Counted from the stretch's first letter, positions 17,504-26,430 are shown. The stretch is 64,000 nucleotides of DNA from Bordetella petrii (GCF_000067205.1 NC_010170.1:2108001-2172000), one strand, 5' to 3'. Numbers and translations are program-made. Notes: generated by a model from the letters alone, not told the origin.

Positions 17504-18052
17504 ATGCGGTAGAATCGAGGGTTTTCCGGCGGCTATGGCGGCATTTTGGCCGGCATGGATTTTCGCCCGAGGCAACTCAACAGAACAGATTCAATAGCGG
17601 GCCGGGCGTCGGCAGGCAAGGGTGGCAGGCACAGAATATGCCGGCCTTGCATGCGGGCTCTTAACCCGTTTTGTTACAATTAGGTGGCAAGTCGCGCAGT
17701 TCGGCAGGGGTTTTGGCCGGCGGCGTTGCAGGTACGGAGCTGTGTCGATCGCAAGCAGCTTGGGGCAAGGCCCTTCAAGCTGGCAGAGCCTGTCGCAGGC
17801 AAGGCAGCCCCCGCAACGCCCGGAAACCCCGCCGCAACGAATTCGCGATACCAGCGCACCCCTGGGCCGCAAGGCCAGAAGGAGTGCGGGTTGGGCCTCA
17901 TGGGCCCGCGCCGCGGCCAACGCGGCGCACGCGGCTTCAGCCGGCTTGCCTGTTTTACCCGCATCGGTCCCGTTGCGGCGCTTTGGCGCGCACCGGGCCC
18001 TTGTGGTGCATATGTGCCCCAATCACGGGTTGCGACGACCACGGAAGCGACT
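17504..18052 (+). other. 549-bp leader between dnaG and rpoD
   Basis: No gene is convincing here. It holds -10-like boxes tagaat (17510-17515) and tacaat (17675-17680), either of which could be an internal rpoD promoter, although neither has a good -35. From 17684 the rpoD frame stays open for 123 codons upstream of the chosen ATG, but the translation is low-complexity and does not resemble sigma factors. Confidence 0.6.
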
Positions 18053-20320
18053 ATGACCAGAACATCAGGCAAAACCTCCCCTGCAGACGATACGGCTGTC
18101 ACGCCGGTCAAGGCGGCCAAGCGCGCCGTCAGCATGGCGGCGGAAAAAGCGCCTGCCAAGGCGGCAGTGAAGGTCTCGAAGACGGCAACCAAGACCGCGG
18201 CCAAGAAGGCCGCGAAACCCGCCGCCGCTGCCGACAAGCCTGAAAAGGCTGCGAAGGCTGCGCGCGCCAAGAAAGCCGAAGACAAGCTGGCCGACCTGGT
18301 CGGCGGCGCGCGTCCGTCCAGCGGCCGGCGCCCCGGCCGCCCCGCCAAGAACGCCAACAACGACTCCGACGGTTTCGACGACTCCATGGACGGCGAAGGC
18401 GAGGTGCTGCCCGACCTTAAGCCGCCCAAGCGCGGCGGCAAGCGCGGCAAGGCCGATCCCAAAGACCTGATCGCCCGCGGCCCCGTCTCGCCCGAAGAAT
18501 ACGAAGCCCGCCGCAACCGGCTCAAGCAGCTCATTAAGCTGGGCAAAGACCGCGGCTACCTGACCTACGGCGAAATCAACGACCACCTGCCCGACGACCT
18601 GGTCGACGCCGAGGCCATCGACGGCATCATCAGCACGTTCAGCGACATGGGCATCTCGGTCTACGACCAGGCTCCCGACGCCGAAACGCTGCTCATGAGC
18701 GAAAACGCGCCGGTTGCGTCCAATGACGACGACGTCGAAGACGAAGCCGAAGCCGCCCTGACCACGGTCGATTCCGACTTCGGCCGCACCACCGACCCTG
18801 TCCGCATGTACATGCGTGAAATGGGCTCGGTCGAGCTGCTTACGCGCGAAGGTGAAATCGAAATCGCCAAGCGCATCGAAGACGGCCTGAAGCACATGGT
18901 GATGGCCATCTCGGCGTGTCCCACCACCATCAACGAGATCCTCGCCCACATCACGCGCGTGCGCGAGGGCCAGGCCCAGATCGATGAAGTGGTCGACGGC
19001 CTGGTCGATCCCGAAGACGGCGAAGAGTACGCCGGCGCCGGCGTCGCCGCCGACGAAGACGAAAACGACGACGGTCCTGCCGGCGGCATGTCCAGCAAGC
19101 AGCTGGAAGACTTGCGCGTCAAGGCGCTGGCCAAGTTCGACGAGGTCACCAAGCAGTTCGAGAAAATGCGCCAGTCGTACGAGCGCGATGGCTACAAATC
19201 CGAGGCCTACATCAAGGCCCAGGAAGCCATCCTGAACGAACTGATGGGTATCCGCTTCACCGCCAAGATGGTCGAAAAGCTGGCCGATACCCTGCGTTCA
19301 CAGGTTGAAGAAGTGCGCCAGCTCGAGCGCGCCGTGCTGCATACCTGCGTGGATCGCGCCGGCATGCCGCGCAGCCATTTCATCAAGGTCTTCCCGGGCA
19401 ACGAAACCAATCTCGATTGGGTCCTGCAGGAAGTGGCCGCGGGCCATCCGTACGCCGAAACGCTCGAACGCCAGATTCCGGCCGTCCAGGAACTGCAGCA
19501 GAAGCTCATCGACCTGCAAACGCGCGTCGTGCTGCCGCTGAAAGACCTGAAAGACGTCAACAAGCGCATGGCCACCGGCGAAGCCAAGGCTCGCAAGGCC
19601 AAACGCGAAATGACCGAAGCCAACCTGCGGCTGGTGATTTCCATCGCCAAAAAGTACACGAACCGGGGCCTGCAGTTCCTCGACCTCATCCAGGAAGGCA
19701 ACATCGGCCTGATGAAAGCCGTGGACAAGTTCGAATACCGCCGTGGCTATAAGTTCTCCACGTACGCCACGTGGTGGATCCGCCAGGCCATTACGCGCTC
19801 CATCGCCGACCAGGCGCGCACCATCCGCATTCCGGTGCACATGATCGAAACGATCAACAAAATGAACCGGATCAGCCGTCAGATCCTGCAGGAAACGGGC
19901 GCCGAGCCCGATCCCGCCACCCTGGCGCAGAAGATGGACATGCCGGAAGACAAGATCCGCAAGATCCTCAAGATCGCCAAGGAGCCGATCTCGATGGAAA
20001 CCCCCATTGGCGACGATGACGACTCGCACCTGGGCGACTTCATCGAAGACACGTCCACTCTGGCGCCGTCGGATGCGGCCCTGCACGGCTCGATGCGCGA
20101 CGTGGTCAAGGAAGTGCTGGATTCGCTTACGCCGCGCGAGGCCAAGGTGCTGCGCATGCGTTTCGGCATCGAAATGAGCACCGACCAGACCCTCGAAGAG
20201 GTGGGCAAGCAGTTCGACGTTACGCGCGAGCGCATTCGGCAAATAGAAGCCAAAGCGCTGCGCAAGCTGCGCCACCCCAGCCGGGCCGACAAGCTCAAGA
20301 GTTTCCTGGAAGGGCAGTAA
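18053..20320 (+). CDS. rpoD: RNA polymerase primary sigma factor RpoD (sigma-70)
   Basis: 755 residues. Directs RNA polymerase to housekeeping promoters. The N-terminal 90 residues are a Lys/Ala-rich extension typical of this bacterial group, followed by region 1.1, region 1.2 (DPVRMYMREMGSVELLTREGE), an acidic non-conserved insert (DEDENDDGPAGG), region 2 (ANLRLVISIAKKY ... FSTYATWWIRQAI), region 3 and region 4 with the -35-binding helix-turn-helix (EEVGKQFDVTRERIRQIE). Start ATG at 18053 gives MTRTSGKTSPAD; an upstream in-frame opening is rejected. tRNA-Ile begins 8 nt after the stop and likely shares the transcript. Confidence 0.96.
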   Translation: MTRTSGKTSPADDTAVTPVKAAKRAVSMAAEKAPAKAAVKVSKTATKTAAKKAAKPAAAADKPEKAAKAARAKKAEDKLADLVGGARPSSGRRPGRPAKNANNDSDGFDDSMDGEGEVLPDLKPPKRGGKRGKADPKDLIARGPVSPEEYEARRNRLKQLIKLGKDRGYLTYGEINDHLPDDLVDAEAIDGIISTFSDMGISVYDQAPDAETLLMSENAPVASNDDDVEDEAEAALTTVDSDFGRTTDPVRMYMREMGSVELLTREGEIEIAKRIEDGLKHMVMAISACPTTINEILAHITRVREGQAQIDEVVDGLVDPEDGEEYAGAGVAADEDENDDGPAGGMSSKQLEDLRVKALAKFDEVTKQFEKMRQSYERDGYKSEAYIKAQEAILNELMGIRFTAKMVEKLADTLRSQVEEVRQLERAVLHTCVDRAGMPRSHFIKVFPGNETNLDWVLQEVAAGHPYAETLERQIPAVQELQQKLIDLQTRVVLPLKDLKDVNKRMATGEAKARKAKREMTEANLRLVISIAKKYTNRGLQFLDLIQEGNIGLMKAVDKFEYRRGYKFSTYATWWIRQAITRSIADQARTIRIPVHMIETINKMNRISRQILQETGAEPDPATLAQKMDMPEDKIRKILKIAKEPISMETPIGDDDDSHLGDFIEDTSTLAPSDAALHGSMRDVVKEVLDSLTPREAKVLRMRFGIEMSTDQTLEEVGKQFDVTRERIRQIEAKALRKLRHPSRADKLKSFLEGQ

Positions 20321-20327
20321 GTTTCCT

Positions 20328-20406
<79 letters not shown>

Positions 20407-20415
20407 AGTAGTAGT

Positions 20416-20457
20416 AAATGCGGGTTTCCGGCTAGTCCGGAAGCCCGCATTTTTTTG
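20416..20457 (+). terminator. Intrinsic terminator after rpoD-tRNA-Ile
   Basis: Hairpin with arms atgcgggtttccgg and ccggaagcccgcat, followed by a run of seven T. It ends the rpsU-dnaG-rpoD-tRNA unit. Confidence 0.85.
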
Positions 20458-20689
20458 CCCACGGTGGCAGGTCTTGCGCGGACACGCTCCTCGTGCCGCC
20501 CGGCTGTCGCGCGCACGCAACTGAATCATTGTCTCTACATGGTTTCTGCCATTTCGATGCGCCGGCCGTGAGCATGCGCCTGCCCGTTCGGTTGATAATA
20601 TCCACCAAAAATGAAACAAAAACTAACTGCATAAGGGATCGCGCCAGGCACGCGACAGACACGCCGGCGCACGGGAGAAGTTGGGGCTC

Positions 20690-21412
20690 ATGTTGGAACC
20701 AGTTATTGATGGCACATCCTGGTGGGATGTGCAGGGCGTATGGGTCGAGCCCGTCAACGAGCGGCGCCAGGGCATCAGCGGCGTGCAGCGCGTAGTCGAC
20801 TCGCAGGGTGCCGTCTATTACGTCAAGCGCCAGACCAATCACTTGTACCGCAGCCTGCGTTATCCGCGTGGGCGGCCGACGCTATTGCGCGAATGGTTGA
20901 ACTTGCAGTTCTGTGCCGCGCGGGGGATTCCAACCGCGCCCCCGCAGTTCTTCGACATGCGGAAAAGCGTGCGAGGTTGGGAAGCGGTCTTGGTGACGCG
21001 CGGTCTGGACGGTTTCATCAGTCTCGAAGACGGCATTCGCGGCGGGCGCTGGACCTGTACGGAGCGCCGCAAGATTCTGCTTGCCCTGGCAGAGCTGCTG
21101 GCTCCGTTGCATCGGGCCGGACGCAAGCACGGACATCTTTATCCTAAAGAGATACTTGTGCGCACCGAACCGGAGCTGAGCGTGGCCTTGCTGGACTGGG
21201 AAGTCGCCCGCTATGTCGGGCTGGCGCGCTGGGCTGCGCAATCGGACCTGGCCCGGCTATGGCGCTCATTGATTGCCTTGGACGTCGGTGACGCCGACAG
21301 GCGGGCGTTTCTTGAGTGCTACTGTGCTCTTGCCGGGCTGCACGACCTGCAGTTGCGCGGCGTGCCCGCATTGACTGACGAACCATCCTGTAGCCGGCCA
21401 TCAGCCACCTGA
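20690..21412 (+). CDS. InaA-like protein of the Kdo/WaaP lipopolysaccharide kinase superfamily
   Basis: 240 residues with a kinase-like fold. An N-lobe lysine lies in YYVKRQ, the catalytic-loop region reads HGHLYPKEILV and the metal-binding region LLDWEVARY. In active members of the superfamily the loop carries Asp after His-Gly/Arg; here that place is His, as in InaA-type proteins, so kinase activity is doubtful. InaA in enterics responds to weak acid, and its biochemical role is unclear. Start ATG 20690 is chosen because gggagaag lies 10 nt ahead. It stands alone between two terminators. Function uncertain. Confidence 0.7.
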   Translation: MLEPVIDGTSWWDVQGVWVEPVNERRQGISGVQRVVDSQGAVYYVKRQTNHLYRSLRYPRGRPTLLREWLNLQFCAARGIPTAPPQFFDMRKSVRGWEAVLVTRGLDGFISLEDGIRGGRWTCTERRKILLALAELLAPLHRAGRKHGHLYPKEILVRTEPELSVALLDWEVARYVGLARWAAQSDLARLWRSLIALDVGDADRRAFLECYCALAGLHDLQLRGVPALTDEPSCSRPSAT

Positions 21413-21452
21413 GCGCGGTGCTTCGCCGGTGGCGCGCGCTTCGGCTACATCG

Positions 21453-21484
21453 ATAAAAAAAAGCCCCACGCGGCAAGCCGGGCG
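21453..21484 (-). terminator. Intrinsic terminator of the IclR gene (minus strand)
   Basis: On the minus strand the arms agcccc and ggggct enclose a short GC-rich loop and are followed by eight T (the A run at 21455-21462 on the + strand). It lies about 135 nt after the IclR stop. Confidence 0.7.
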
Positions 21485-21617
21485 GGGCTAAAAGCATTAC
21501 CAAGATGTGTGCGTAGTACCTGGAGAGAGTAGGTGCTTCACACAGAAGCTAAGATAAACGAATCGCTGGCGGCGGGGGGCTGGAAACGGCCGATCCGTCG
21601 ATGGTTTTTGCGGTAGA

Positions 21618-22382
21618 TCAAGCAGCATTCTTGCTGATGGCGCGGGCGGCGCGAATCACCAGCGGAGCAAGGTCCTGGCGCGCTCGTTCCAGCGTCCAGC
21701 GAGGCTTCGGCACCGAAATATTGACGGCGGCGATTGGCTGGCTGTCTTCGTTCAAGATCGCGGCGGCCACGTTGACGTCGCCCTGGAAGAATTCCTCGTC
21801 GGCATAGGCGTAACGATGCTCGCGCGCTTCATCAACCAGTTGGCGCAGCGTCGCGGCGTCGGTGGTCGTGTGCGGTGTGTGCCTTTGCAGCCGCGCCGCG
21901 TCCAACTGGCGTTCGAGCTGGTCGGCTGGCAGGTGCGCCAGTATGGCGCGGCCGGAAGACGACGCCAGCATCGGAATGCGCGTTCCCACTGGCATGTAGA
22001 TGGGAATGTGCTGGGACGTGGGCACGCGCATCACGAACACCATGTTGTCGCCCTCGTCGGGCACAGACAAATTGACGATTTCCCCGCATTCCTGGTTCAA
22101 CTGGTGCAGCACCGCGTGCGCGTTCTGGAACAGCGGCTCGCGCGCAAGGTAGCTGTAGCCCAGCCCGAGCGCCTTCACGGTGACGCGGAAGCGTTTGGTG
22201 TGGGGGTCTTTCTTCAGGTAGCCGCACTGTTCCAGCGTATAGGCCACCCGTTGCGCCGAGCTGCTGGTAATCCGGCAGGCCTGCGCGATTTCGCGCAGGT
22301 TCATGGTTTCGCTGGCGCGAAAGGCCTGCAACACGGCCAGTCCCTTTTCCAGGGATTGGATAAACAACGCCGATTCGGCCAT
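21618..22382 (-). CDS. IclR-family transcriptional regulator
   Basis: 254 residues. The N-terminal winged helix-turn-helix spans roughly residues 10-75 (SLEKGLAVLQAF, MNLREIAQACRITSSSAQRV). The C-terminal effector-binding domain has the usual GYSYLA, MLASSSGRAILAHLP and ILNEDSQPIAAVNISVP motifs. Divergent from the FAD oxidoreductase gene at 22569, with a perfect palindrome between them that is a good candidate operator, so it likely controls that gene and perhaps itself. The ligand is unknown. Confidence 0.9.
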   Translation of the reverse strand: MAESALFIQSLEKGLAVLQAFRASETMNLREIAQACRITSSSAQRVAYTLEQCGYLKKDPHTKRFRVTVKALGLGYSYLAREPLFQNAHAVLHQLNQECGEIVNLSVPDEGDNMVFVMRVPTSQHIPIYMPVGTRIPMLASSSGRAILAHLPADQLERQLDAARLQRHTPHTTTDAATLRQLVDEAREHRYAYADEEFFQGDVNVAAAILNEDSQPIAAVNISVPKPRWTLERARQDLAPLVIRAARAISKNAA

Positions 22383-22534
22383 GAGTGTCTTCCCGGCAAC
22401 CGGCCTGTGGCGGCCTATCGCCTATCGCATGAAGTTTATTGAGCGGCGATGTTACAACACCTCGCTACGATAGTTGACGCGCTAAAACAACGCAGGGCGA
22501 ACCATTGCCAAATGAGTTGATGCACTAAATAATA

Positions 22535-22568
22535 ATCGTATATCAAATTATAGTTATCGATATACGAT
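22535..22568 (+). promoter_or_regulatory. Perfect inverted repeat abutting the FAD oxidoreductase start
   Basis: Arms atcgtatatc (22535-22544) and gatatacgat (22559-22568) flank a 14-nt AT-rich centre. The right arm ends one base before the ATG. A -35-like ttgatg at 22517-22522 and a -10-like tatatc at 22539-22544 (16-nt spacer) overlap it. The likely binder is the divergent IclR protein; binding would block the promoter. Confidence 0.65.
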
Positions 22569-23843
22569 ATGACCTCTGCGCCTCAAGCACTTCCCTCGGG
22601 CGTCGACGTGGCCATTATCGGGGGCGGCATTATCGGGATTGCCACCGCTTATGCCCTGGCGCAGGCTGGGGTGCGGGTCAGTGTGTTCGAGAAGGGCGTG
22701 CTGGCAGGCGAACAATCGTCGCGTAACTGGGGGTGGGTGCGCACGCTCGACCGCGATCCGGCCGAAGTGCCGCTGGCCTTGCGGGCCAGGCAATTGTGGG
22801 GCGATATCCAGGCGCGTACCGAGGTGGGCTTTCGCCGCACCGGCATGTTGTATCTGCAGGAGCGCAGCCGCGATGCGGTGCGCCACCATCAGTGGCTGTA
22901 TGCCGCGCGAGCATTCGACCTCGATGCCATGATGCTGGACCGCCCCCAGGTCTTGCGGTACCTGCCTGAATCTCCGCGGCCCTGGAGCGGGGCGCTGTAT
23001 AGCGCCTCGGATGGCGTGGCCGAGCCGGGCATGGCCACCCAGGGCATCGCCGGACTGGCCCGCCAGCACGGCGCCCTGGTGTTCGAACACTGCGCGGTGC
23101 GTGGGCTGGATCTCCAAGCCGGGCGCGTGGCCGGTGTCGTCACCGAGCGTGGCCGGGTGCGGGCGAGCACGGTGGTGCTGGCCGGCGGGGCCTGGTCGCG
23201 GCTGTTCTGCGGCAATAGCGGCGTCGAGTTTCCGCAACTGAAGGTCAGGGGTTCGGTGCTGCGCACGCAGCCCTTCGAGGCGCCGCTGGCGGCTACGGTG
23301 AACGCGCTCGATTTCACCTGCCGCAAGCGGGCCGACGGCGGCTATACCGTGTCGCAGTTCGGCGCGTCGATGGCCGATGTGGTGCCCGACAGCTTTCGCC
23401 TGATGGGCAAGTTCATGCGTGCGTGGCTGGCGAACAATGCCTTCGTGAAGGTGCGTTTCGGCAAGCGTTTTTTTGAAGAGCTGGCTATTCCGCGCCGCTT
23501 TGCGCTCGATGGCCCCAGCCCGTTCGAGCGCTGCCGAGTGCTGGACCCGGCCGCGTCGCCGCAGGCGATCAAGACTGCATGGCGGCGGTTGGCCACCACG
23601 TTTCCCGTGTTCCGCGGCGCCCGGATCGACCGCTCGTGGGCCGGCTATATCGATGTCACGCCGGATGCCTTGCCAGTGATGTCGCCGGTAGATGCCGTGC
23701 CGGGATTCTTCCTGGCGTCGGGTTTTTCCGGGCACGGATTCGGCATCGGGCCGGCCGCGGGCGAGTTCATGGCCGACTTGGTGCTGGGACGCGCGCCGCG
23801 CGCGGATGTGCACCCATTCCGCTTTGCGCGCTTTGCAGAATAG
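22569..23843 (+). CDS. FAD-dependent amino acid/amine oxidoreductase (DAO/DadA superfamily)
   Basis: 424 residues. The N-terminal dinucleotide fold IIGGGIIGIATAYALAQAG (about residues 16-34) and its EKG acidic end bind FAD. SSRNWGWVRTLDRDP is typical of D-amino-acid dehydrogenase-like oxidases, and the C-terminal ASGFSGHGFGIGPAAGEFMADLVLG closes the FAD site. Substrate unknown; relatives act on D-amino acids, sarcosine or opine-type compounds. The ATG at 22569 touches a palindrome and lacks a Shine-Dalgarno site, so translation may start from a nearly leaderless mRNA. It lies divergent from an IclR regulator. Next gene is 190 nt away; that gap holds nothing definite. Confidence 0.85.
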   Translation: MTSAPQALPSGVDVAIIGGGIIGIATAYALAQAGVRVSVFEKGVLAGEQSSRNWGWVRTLDRDPAEVPLALRARQLWGDIQARTEVGFRRTGMLYLQERSRDAVRHHQWLYAARAFDLDAMMLDRPQVLRYLPESPRPWSGALYSASDGVAEPGMATQGIAGLARQHGALVFEHCAVRGLDLQAGRVAGVVTERGRVRASTVVLAGGAWSRLFCGNSGVEFPQLKVRGSVLRTQPFEAPLAATVNALDFTCRKRADGGYTVSQFGASMADVVPDSFRLMGKFMRAWLANNAFVKVRFGKRFFEELAIPRRFALDGPSPFERCRVLDPAASPQAIKTAWRRLATTFPVFRGARIDRSWAGYIDVTPDALPVMSPVDAVPGFFLASGFSGHGFGIGPAAGEFMADLVLGRAPRADVHPFRFARFAE

Positions 23844-24033
23844 GCCTTCATGGCCGGACTCAAACCGGCCGGCCTGTGGCCAGTCGTAACCGAGAACTAC
23901 CAGCAAGCGCCATCCTGCTCGTGGCGAATCGCCTTGTTGCAATTGGCAGGGATGTCTTGCCTGGATAGGCTTCCCGCTCGCAGGCAGGCGAGTAGAGTGG
24001 AAGGCGTCTTTTCAAGAACAATAGGAGAGTTCC

Positions 24034-24627
24034 ATGCTGAGTACATCCTCCACATTGCGACGCGCCGCCACGGCTGCGATGAGCCTGGCCCTGGCCGGGC
24101 TGGTGCTGGCGGGCTGCACCACCACCAAGCCCGAGGCGTCGGCCAGCGCGACCGAACAGCGCCAGGAAATCAACAGCGGCGCGGATGCCACCCTGAGCAA
24201 ACTTTACGAGACGTCGCCGCAGGCCAAAGACCTGGTCCAGCGCGCCAAGGGCGTGCTGGTGTTCCCGTCGGTGCTCAGCGCCAGCTTCATTGTGGGTGCC
24301 CAGCATGGCAAGGGCGTGTTGCGCGTAGGCGGCACGAATGCCGGCTACTACAGCACCACCGCGGGTTCGATCGGTTTTCAGGCCGGGGCGCAGTCCAAGG
24401 CCGTCGTGTTGCTCTTCATGACCGACGAGGCGTTGCAGCAGTTCCGCAGCAGTAATGGCTGGACCGTTGGCGCCGATGCATCGGTGGCGGTGGCCAATGT
24501 GGGCGCCAACGGGCGTATCGACACCAATACGGCCAAGCAGCCGATTGTCGGCTTCGTCATGAATAATGGCGGGCTGATGGCGGGTGTGTCGTTGGAGGGC
24601 GCGAAAATCGCCAAGCTCGACCTTTGA
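24034..24627 (+). CDS. SYLF/Ysc84-domain lipoprotein
   Basis: 197 residues. A signal peptide with lipobox VLAGC at about residues 24-28 suggests a lipid-anchored envelope protein. The remainder is a SYLF (Ysc84) domain: AKGVLVFPSVLSASFIVGAQHGKGVL, then YYSTTAGSIGFQAGAQSKAVVLLFM and WTVGADASVAV. Domain relatives bind lipids in eukaryotes; in bacteria the role is not settled. Ribosome site aggaga is 7 nt ahead of the ATG. Convergent with a small lipoprotein gene, the two sharing a long palindrome. Confidence 0.88.
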   Translation: MLSTSSTLRRAATAAMSLALAGLVLAGCTTTKPEASASATEQRQEINSGADATLSKLYETSPQAKDLVQRAKGVLVFPSVLSASFIVGAQHGKGVLRVGGTNAGYYSTTAGSIGFQAGAQSKAVVLLFMTDEALQQFRSSNGWTVGADASVAVANVGANGRIDTNTAKQPIVGFVMNNGGLMAGVSLEGAKIAKLDL

Positions 24628-24676
24628 CGCAGGCGCGCGCAACTGCGCGCCATAGTGCCGTGACATAAGCGACATG

Positions 24677-24718
24677 GCATGCAAATCCGGCGCCTCAAGG
24701 GGCGCCGGATTTGCATGC
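24677..24718. terminator. Perfect 18-bp palindrome between convergent genes
   Basis: Arms gcatgcaaatccggcgcc and ggcgccggatttgcatgc with a 6-nt tcaagg loop. No T run on either side; probably a bidirectional terminator or RNA-end stabiliser for the SYLF gene (+) and the lipoprotein gene (-). Confidence 0.6.
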
Positions 24719-24726
24719 GCGCCGCG

Positions 24727-25044
24727 TTACGAGCCTGCCGCTGCGCCTGTCTTGGGAACTGGCTTGTCCACGCAGGTAAAGTCGATGGTGGCTTCCTTGG
24801 GCATCAGGCCGGTAGCGTGGTTCGAGTTGATTTTGGGCTGCGACAGGCGTTGACCCAGCGAGGCGCAGTGGTCTTCGGCCTGCTCGCGGGCGATGTTCTT
24901 GACTTCGACCCAGGTCTGGAACTTGGCGCCGGCATTGTAGGTGACGCGATAGGTGTGGTCGCCGGTGGCGGATACCGTGCTCATGCTGGAGCACGCGCAA
25001 AGCATGGAAAGCGCGAAGGCGCAGGATAGAGGGCGAAGCAGCAT
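24727..25044 (-). CDS. Small hypothetical lipoprotein
   Basis: 105 residues. The signal peptide ends in the lipobox MLCAC (Cys after a hydrophobic run starting MLLRPLSCAFAL). Mature part contains HTYRVTYNAGAKFQTWVEVKNIA, three further Cys or charged patches, and a Pro/Lys-rich end; two internal cysteines (DHCAS and DFTCVD) might form a disulfide. The start MLLRPL is preferred over an earlier in-frame start at 25101, which would place 19 residues ahead of the signal peptide. I do not recognise its function. It faces the SYLF lipoprotein gene. Confidence 0.7.
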   Translation of the reverse strand: MLLRPLSCAFALSMLCACSSMSTVSATGDHTYRVTYNAGAKFQTWVEVKNIAREQAEDHCASLGQRLSQPKINSNHATGLMPKEATIDFTCVDKPVPKTGAAAGS

Positions 25045-25124
25045 GAGGAGTCCACGAATGAGATCAGCGCTATTACAAAGCACCGGACGGCTATCGTGCA
25101 AGCGGGCATGCCGGCGCGGCGCAG

Positions 25125-25583
25125 TCAGCGCGCACCGATGGCATTGCGGCGGTCGAGCTTGCGGCTGAGCACGATCGACGTCTGGGTCTGCTTGACGCCG
25201 TCGAGCAGGCCGATGTGGTCGAGCAGATCGTCAAGCTGCTCGTGGGTTTCGCAGCGCAGGAACACCAGGTAATCGAATGGCCCGCTCACCGACGAGATCT
25301 CTTCCACTTCGGGGATCTTGCTCAGCTCGCGTATTACCGCCGCCGGCGTCTTGGGCAGCACGCTGATGAAGCAGTACGCCCGCACCGCGGCGTCTTCCAG
25401 CTTGTGGCCCAGGCGCACGCCATAGCCGGCGATGGCGCCTTCGCGTTCCAGCCGGGCCAGGCGGCCCACGACCGTGCTGCGCGCCAGGTTCAGCTTGCGC
25501 GCCAGGATGGCGGCGGGCTCGCGCGCGTTGGCCTGCAGCAGGCTGAGCAGTTGGCGGTCGATGGCATCGAGTTTGTCGGGCAT
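25125..25583 (-). CDS. Lrp/AsnC-family transcriptional regulator
   Basis: 152 residues. N-terminal helix-turn-helix (LDAIDRQLLSLLQANAREPAAILARKLNLARSTV) and a C-terminal RAM ligand-binding domain (YCFISVLPKTPAAVIREL ... SGPFDYLVFLRCETHEQLDDLL). Members respond to amino acids and usually control neighbouring amino acid genes. Start chosen at MPDKLDAID rather than 20 residues upstream. Neighbours are an unrecognised gene upstream on the same strand (70 nt gap) and a lipoprotein gene, so its target is not clear from context. Confidence 0.88.
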   Translation of the reverse strand: MPDKLDAIDRQLLSLLQANAREPAAILARKLNLARSTVVGRLARLEREGAIAGYGVRLGHKLEDAAVRAYCFISVLPKTPAAVIRELSKIPEVEEISSVSGPFDYLVFLRCETHEQLDDLLDHIGLLDGVKQTQTSIVLSRKLDRRNAIGAR

Positions 25584-25652
25584 GGCGGAATAGGCGGGCA
25601 GGGCGCTGTTCGCAAAATACAGGCCCGCCGCGCGGCAAGTCAATGTGCCGCC

Positions 25653-26273
25653 TCAGTCGGGCTCGGTGGGTAGCCCGCCATGATAGATGCGCCCGTCGAA
25701 CTCGAACTGGGCGATGGTCTTGGCAGCCGCGTCGAATATCCGGTCTTTCTGGGCTGGCGCAAGATGCTCGGTGTCTTTCAGCGTGAACCGGCAGGTGTCG
25801 GTCCGGCCGTCGTAGCAGGCGCTGTCGACAAACTGGCTGACGCCGTAGTCGTCGGCGAAGTGCGCGAATTCGCGCAATTGCTCCATTTCGTGGAAGGCGC
25901 CGCTTGCACTGATCAGGGTCATGCCCAGCTTGGCCTCGCGCGTAACGGCTCGGCCGGCGCCGCGCCTGGCGTACGCGCCGCTCAGCGGCGGAGGCGGGGC
26001 GTCGTCGTGGTCGTCGAAGCGTGCGCCTATGGTGCGCATGCGCGCGAGCACGGCGCGCCATTGGGCGGGCTCCAGCGCCAGCCGCGCGGCCATGTAGAAC
26101 ACGCGCTGCTTGCCCAGGCGGTGAACGGTAGAGGGGGCGGTGAAAGCCTGCCAGGCCGCCTCGTCGTCCAGGCCGGCCAACTGGGCCATTTGCGTGTTGG
26201 TGTATCCTAGCGCATCTTGCAGGCCGCGCAGGGCCAGTGGGCTGGGCGGGACATAGTGCTGCAGGGTTTTCAT
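25653..26273 (-). CDS. Hypothetical protein with possible N-terminal helix-turn-helix
   Basis: 206 residues. Residues about 10-45 (SPLALRGLQDALGYTNTQMAQLAGL) resemble a helix-turn-helix of the XRE type and are followed by AWQAFTAPSTVHRLGKQRVFYMAARLALEP. The C-terminal two thirds contain MTLISASGAFHEMEQLREFAHFADDYGVSQFVDSACYDG and a CRFTLKDTEHL stretch, none of which I recognise. The start MKTLQHYVPP is chosen because the upstream in-frame extension (to 26417) is of leader composition. It stands upstream of the Lrp-type regulator on the same strand and divergent from the small gene at 26431. Confidence 0.6.
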   Translation of the reverse strand: MKTLQHYVPPSPLALRGLQDALGYTNTQMAQLAGLDDEAAWQAFTAPSTVHRLGKQRVFYMAARLALEPAQWRAVLARMRTIGARFDDHDDAPPPPLSGAYARRGAGRAVTREAKLGMTLISASGAFHEMEQLREFAHFADDYGVSQFVDSACYDGRTDTCRFTLKDTEHLAPAQKDRIFDAAAKTIAQFEFDGRIYHGGLPTEPD

Positions 26274-26430
26274 GGCGCGGCTCCGGTGTGGCCGGACGCG
26301 TCGCGGGACAGGCCCGGCCGGCGCGCGCGGCATGGCGGTTCCATGCACAAATGCTAGCGTGCCGGTAGCCGCTTTGCCAAGCGGCCCGCATGCTAGGATG
26401 CCCGCCAGGAAACCCATCTTGCGAGGCTAT

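Noticed and set aside
17684..18052. N-terminal extension of RpoD by 123 residues
   Set aside because: The extension does not look like sigma factor sequence, and MTRTSGK at 18053 is the expected opening for this group.
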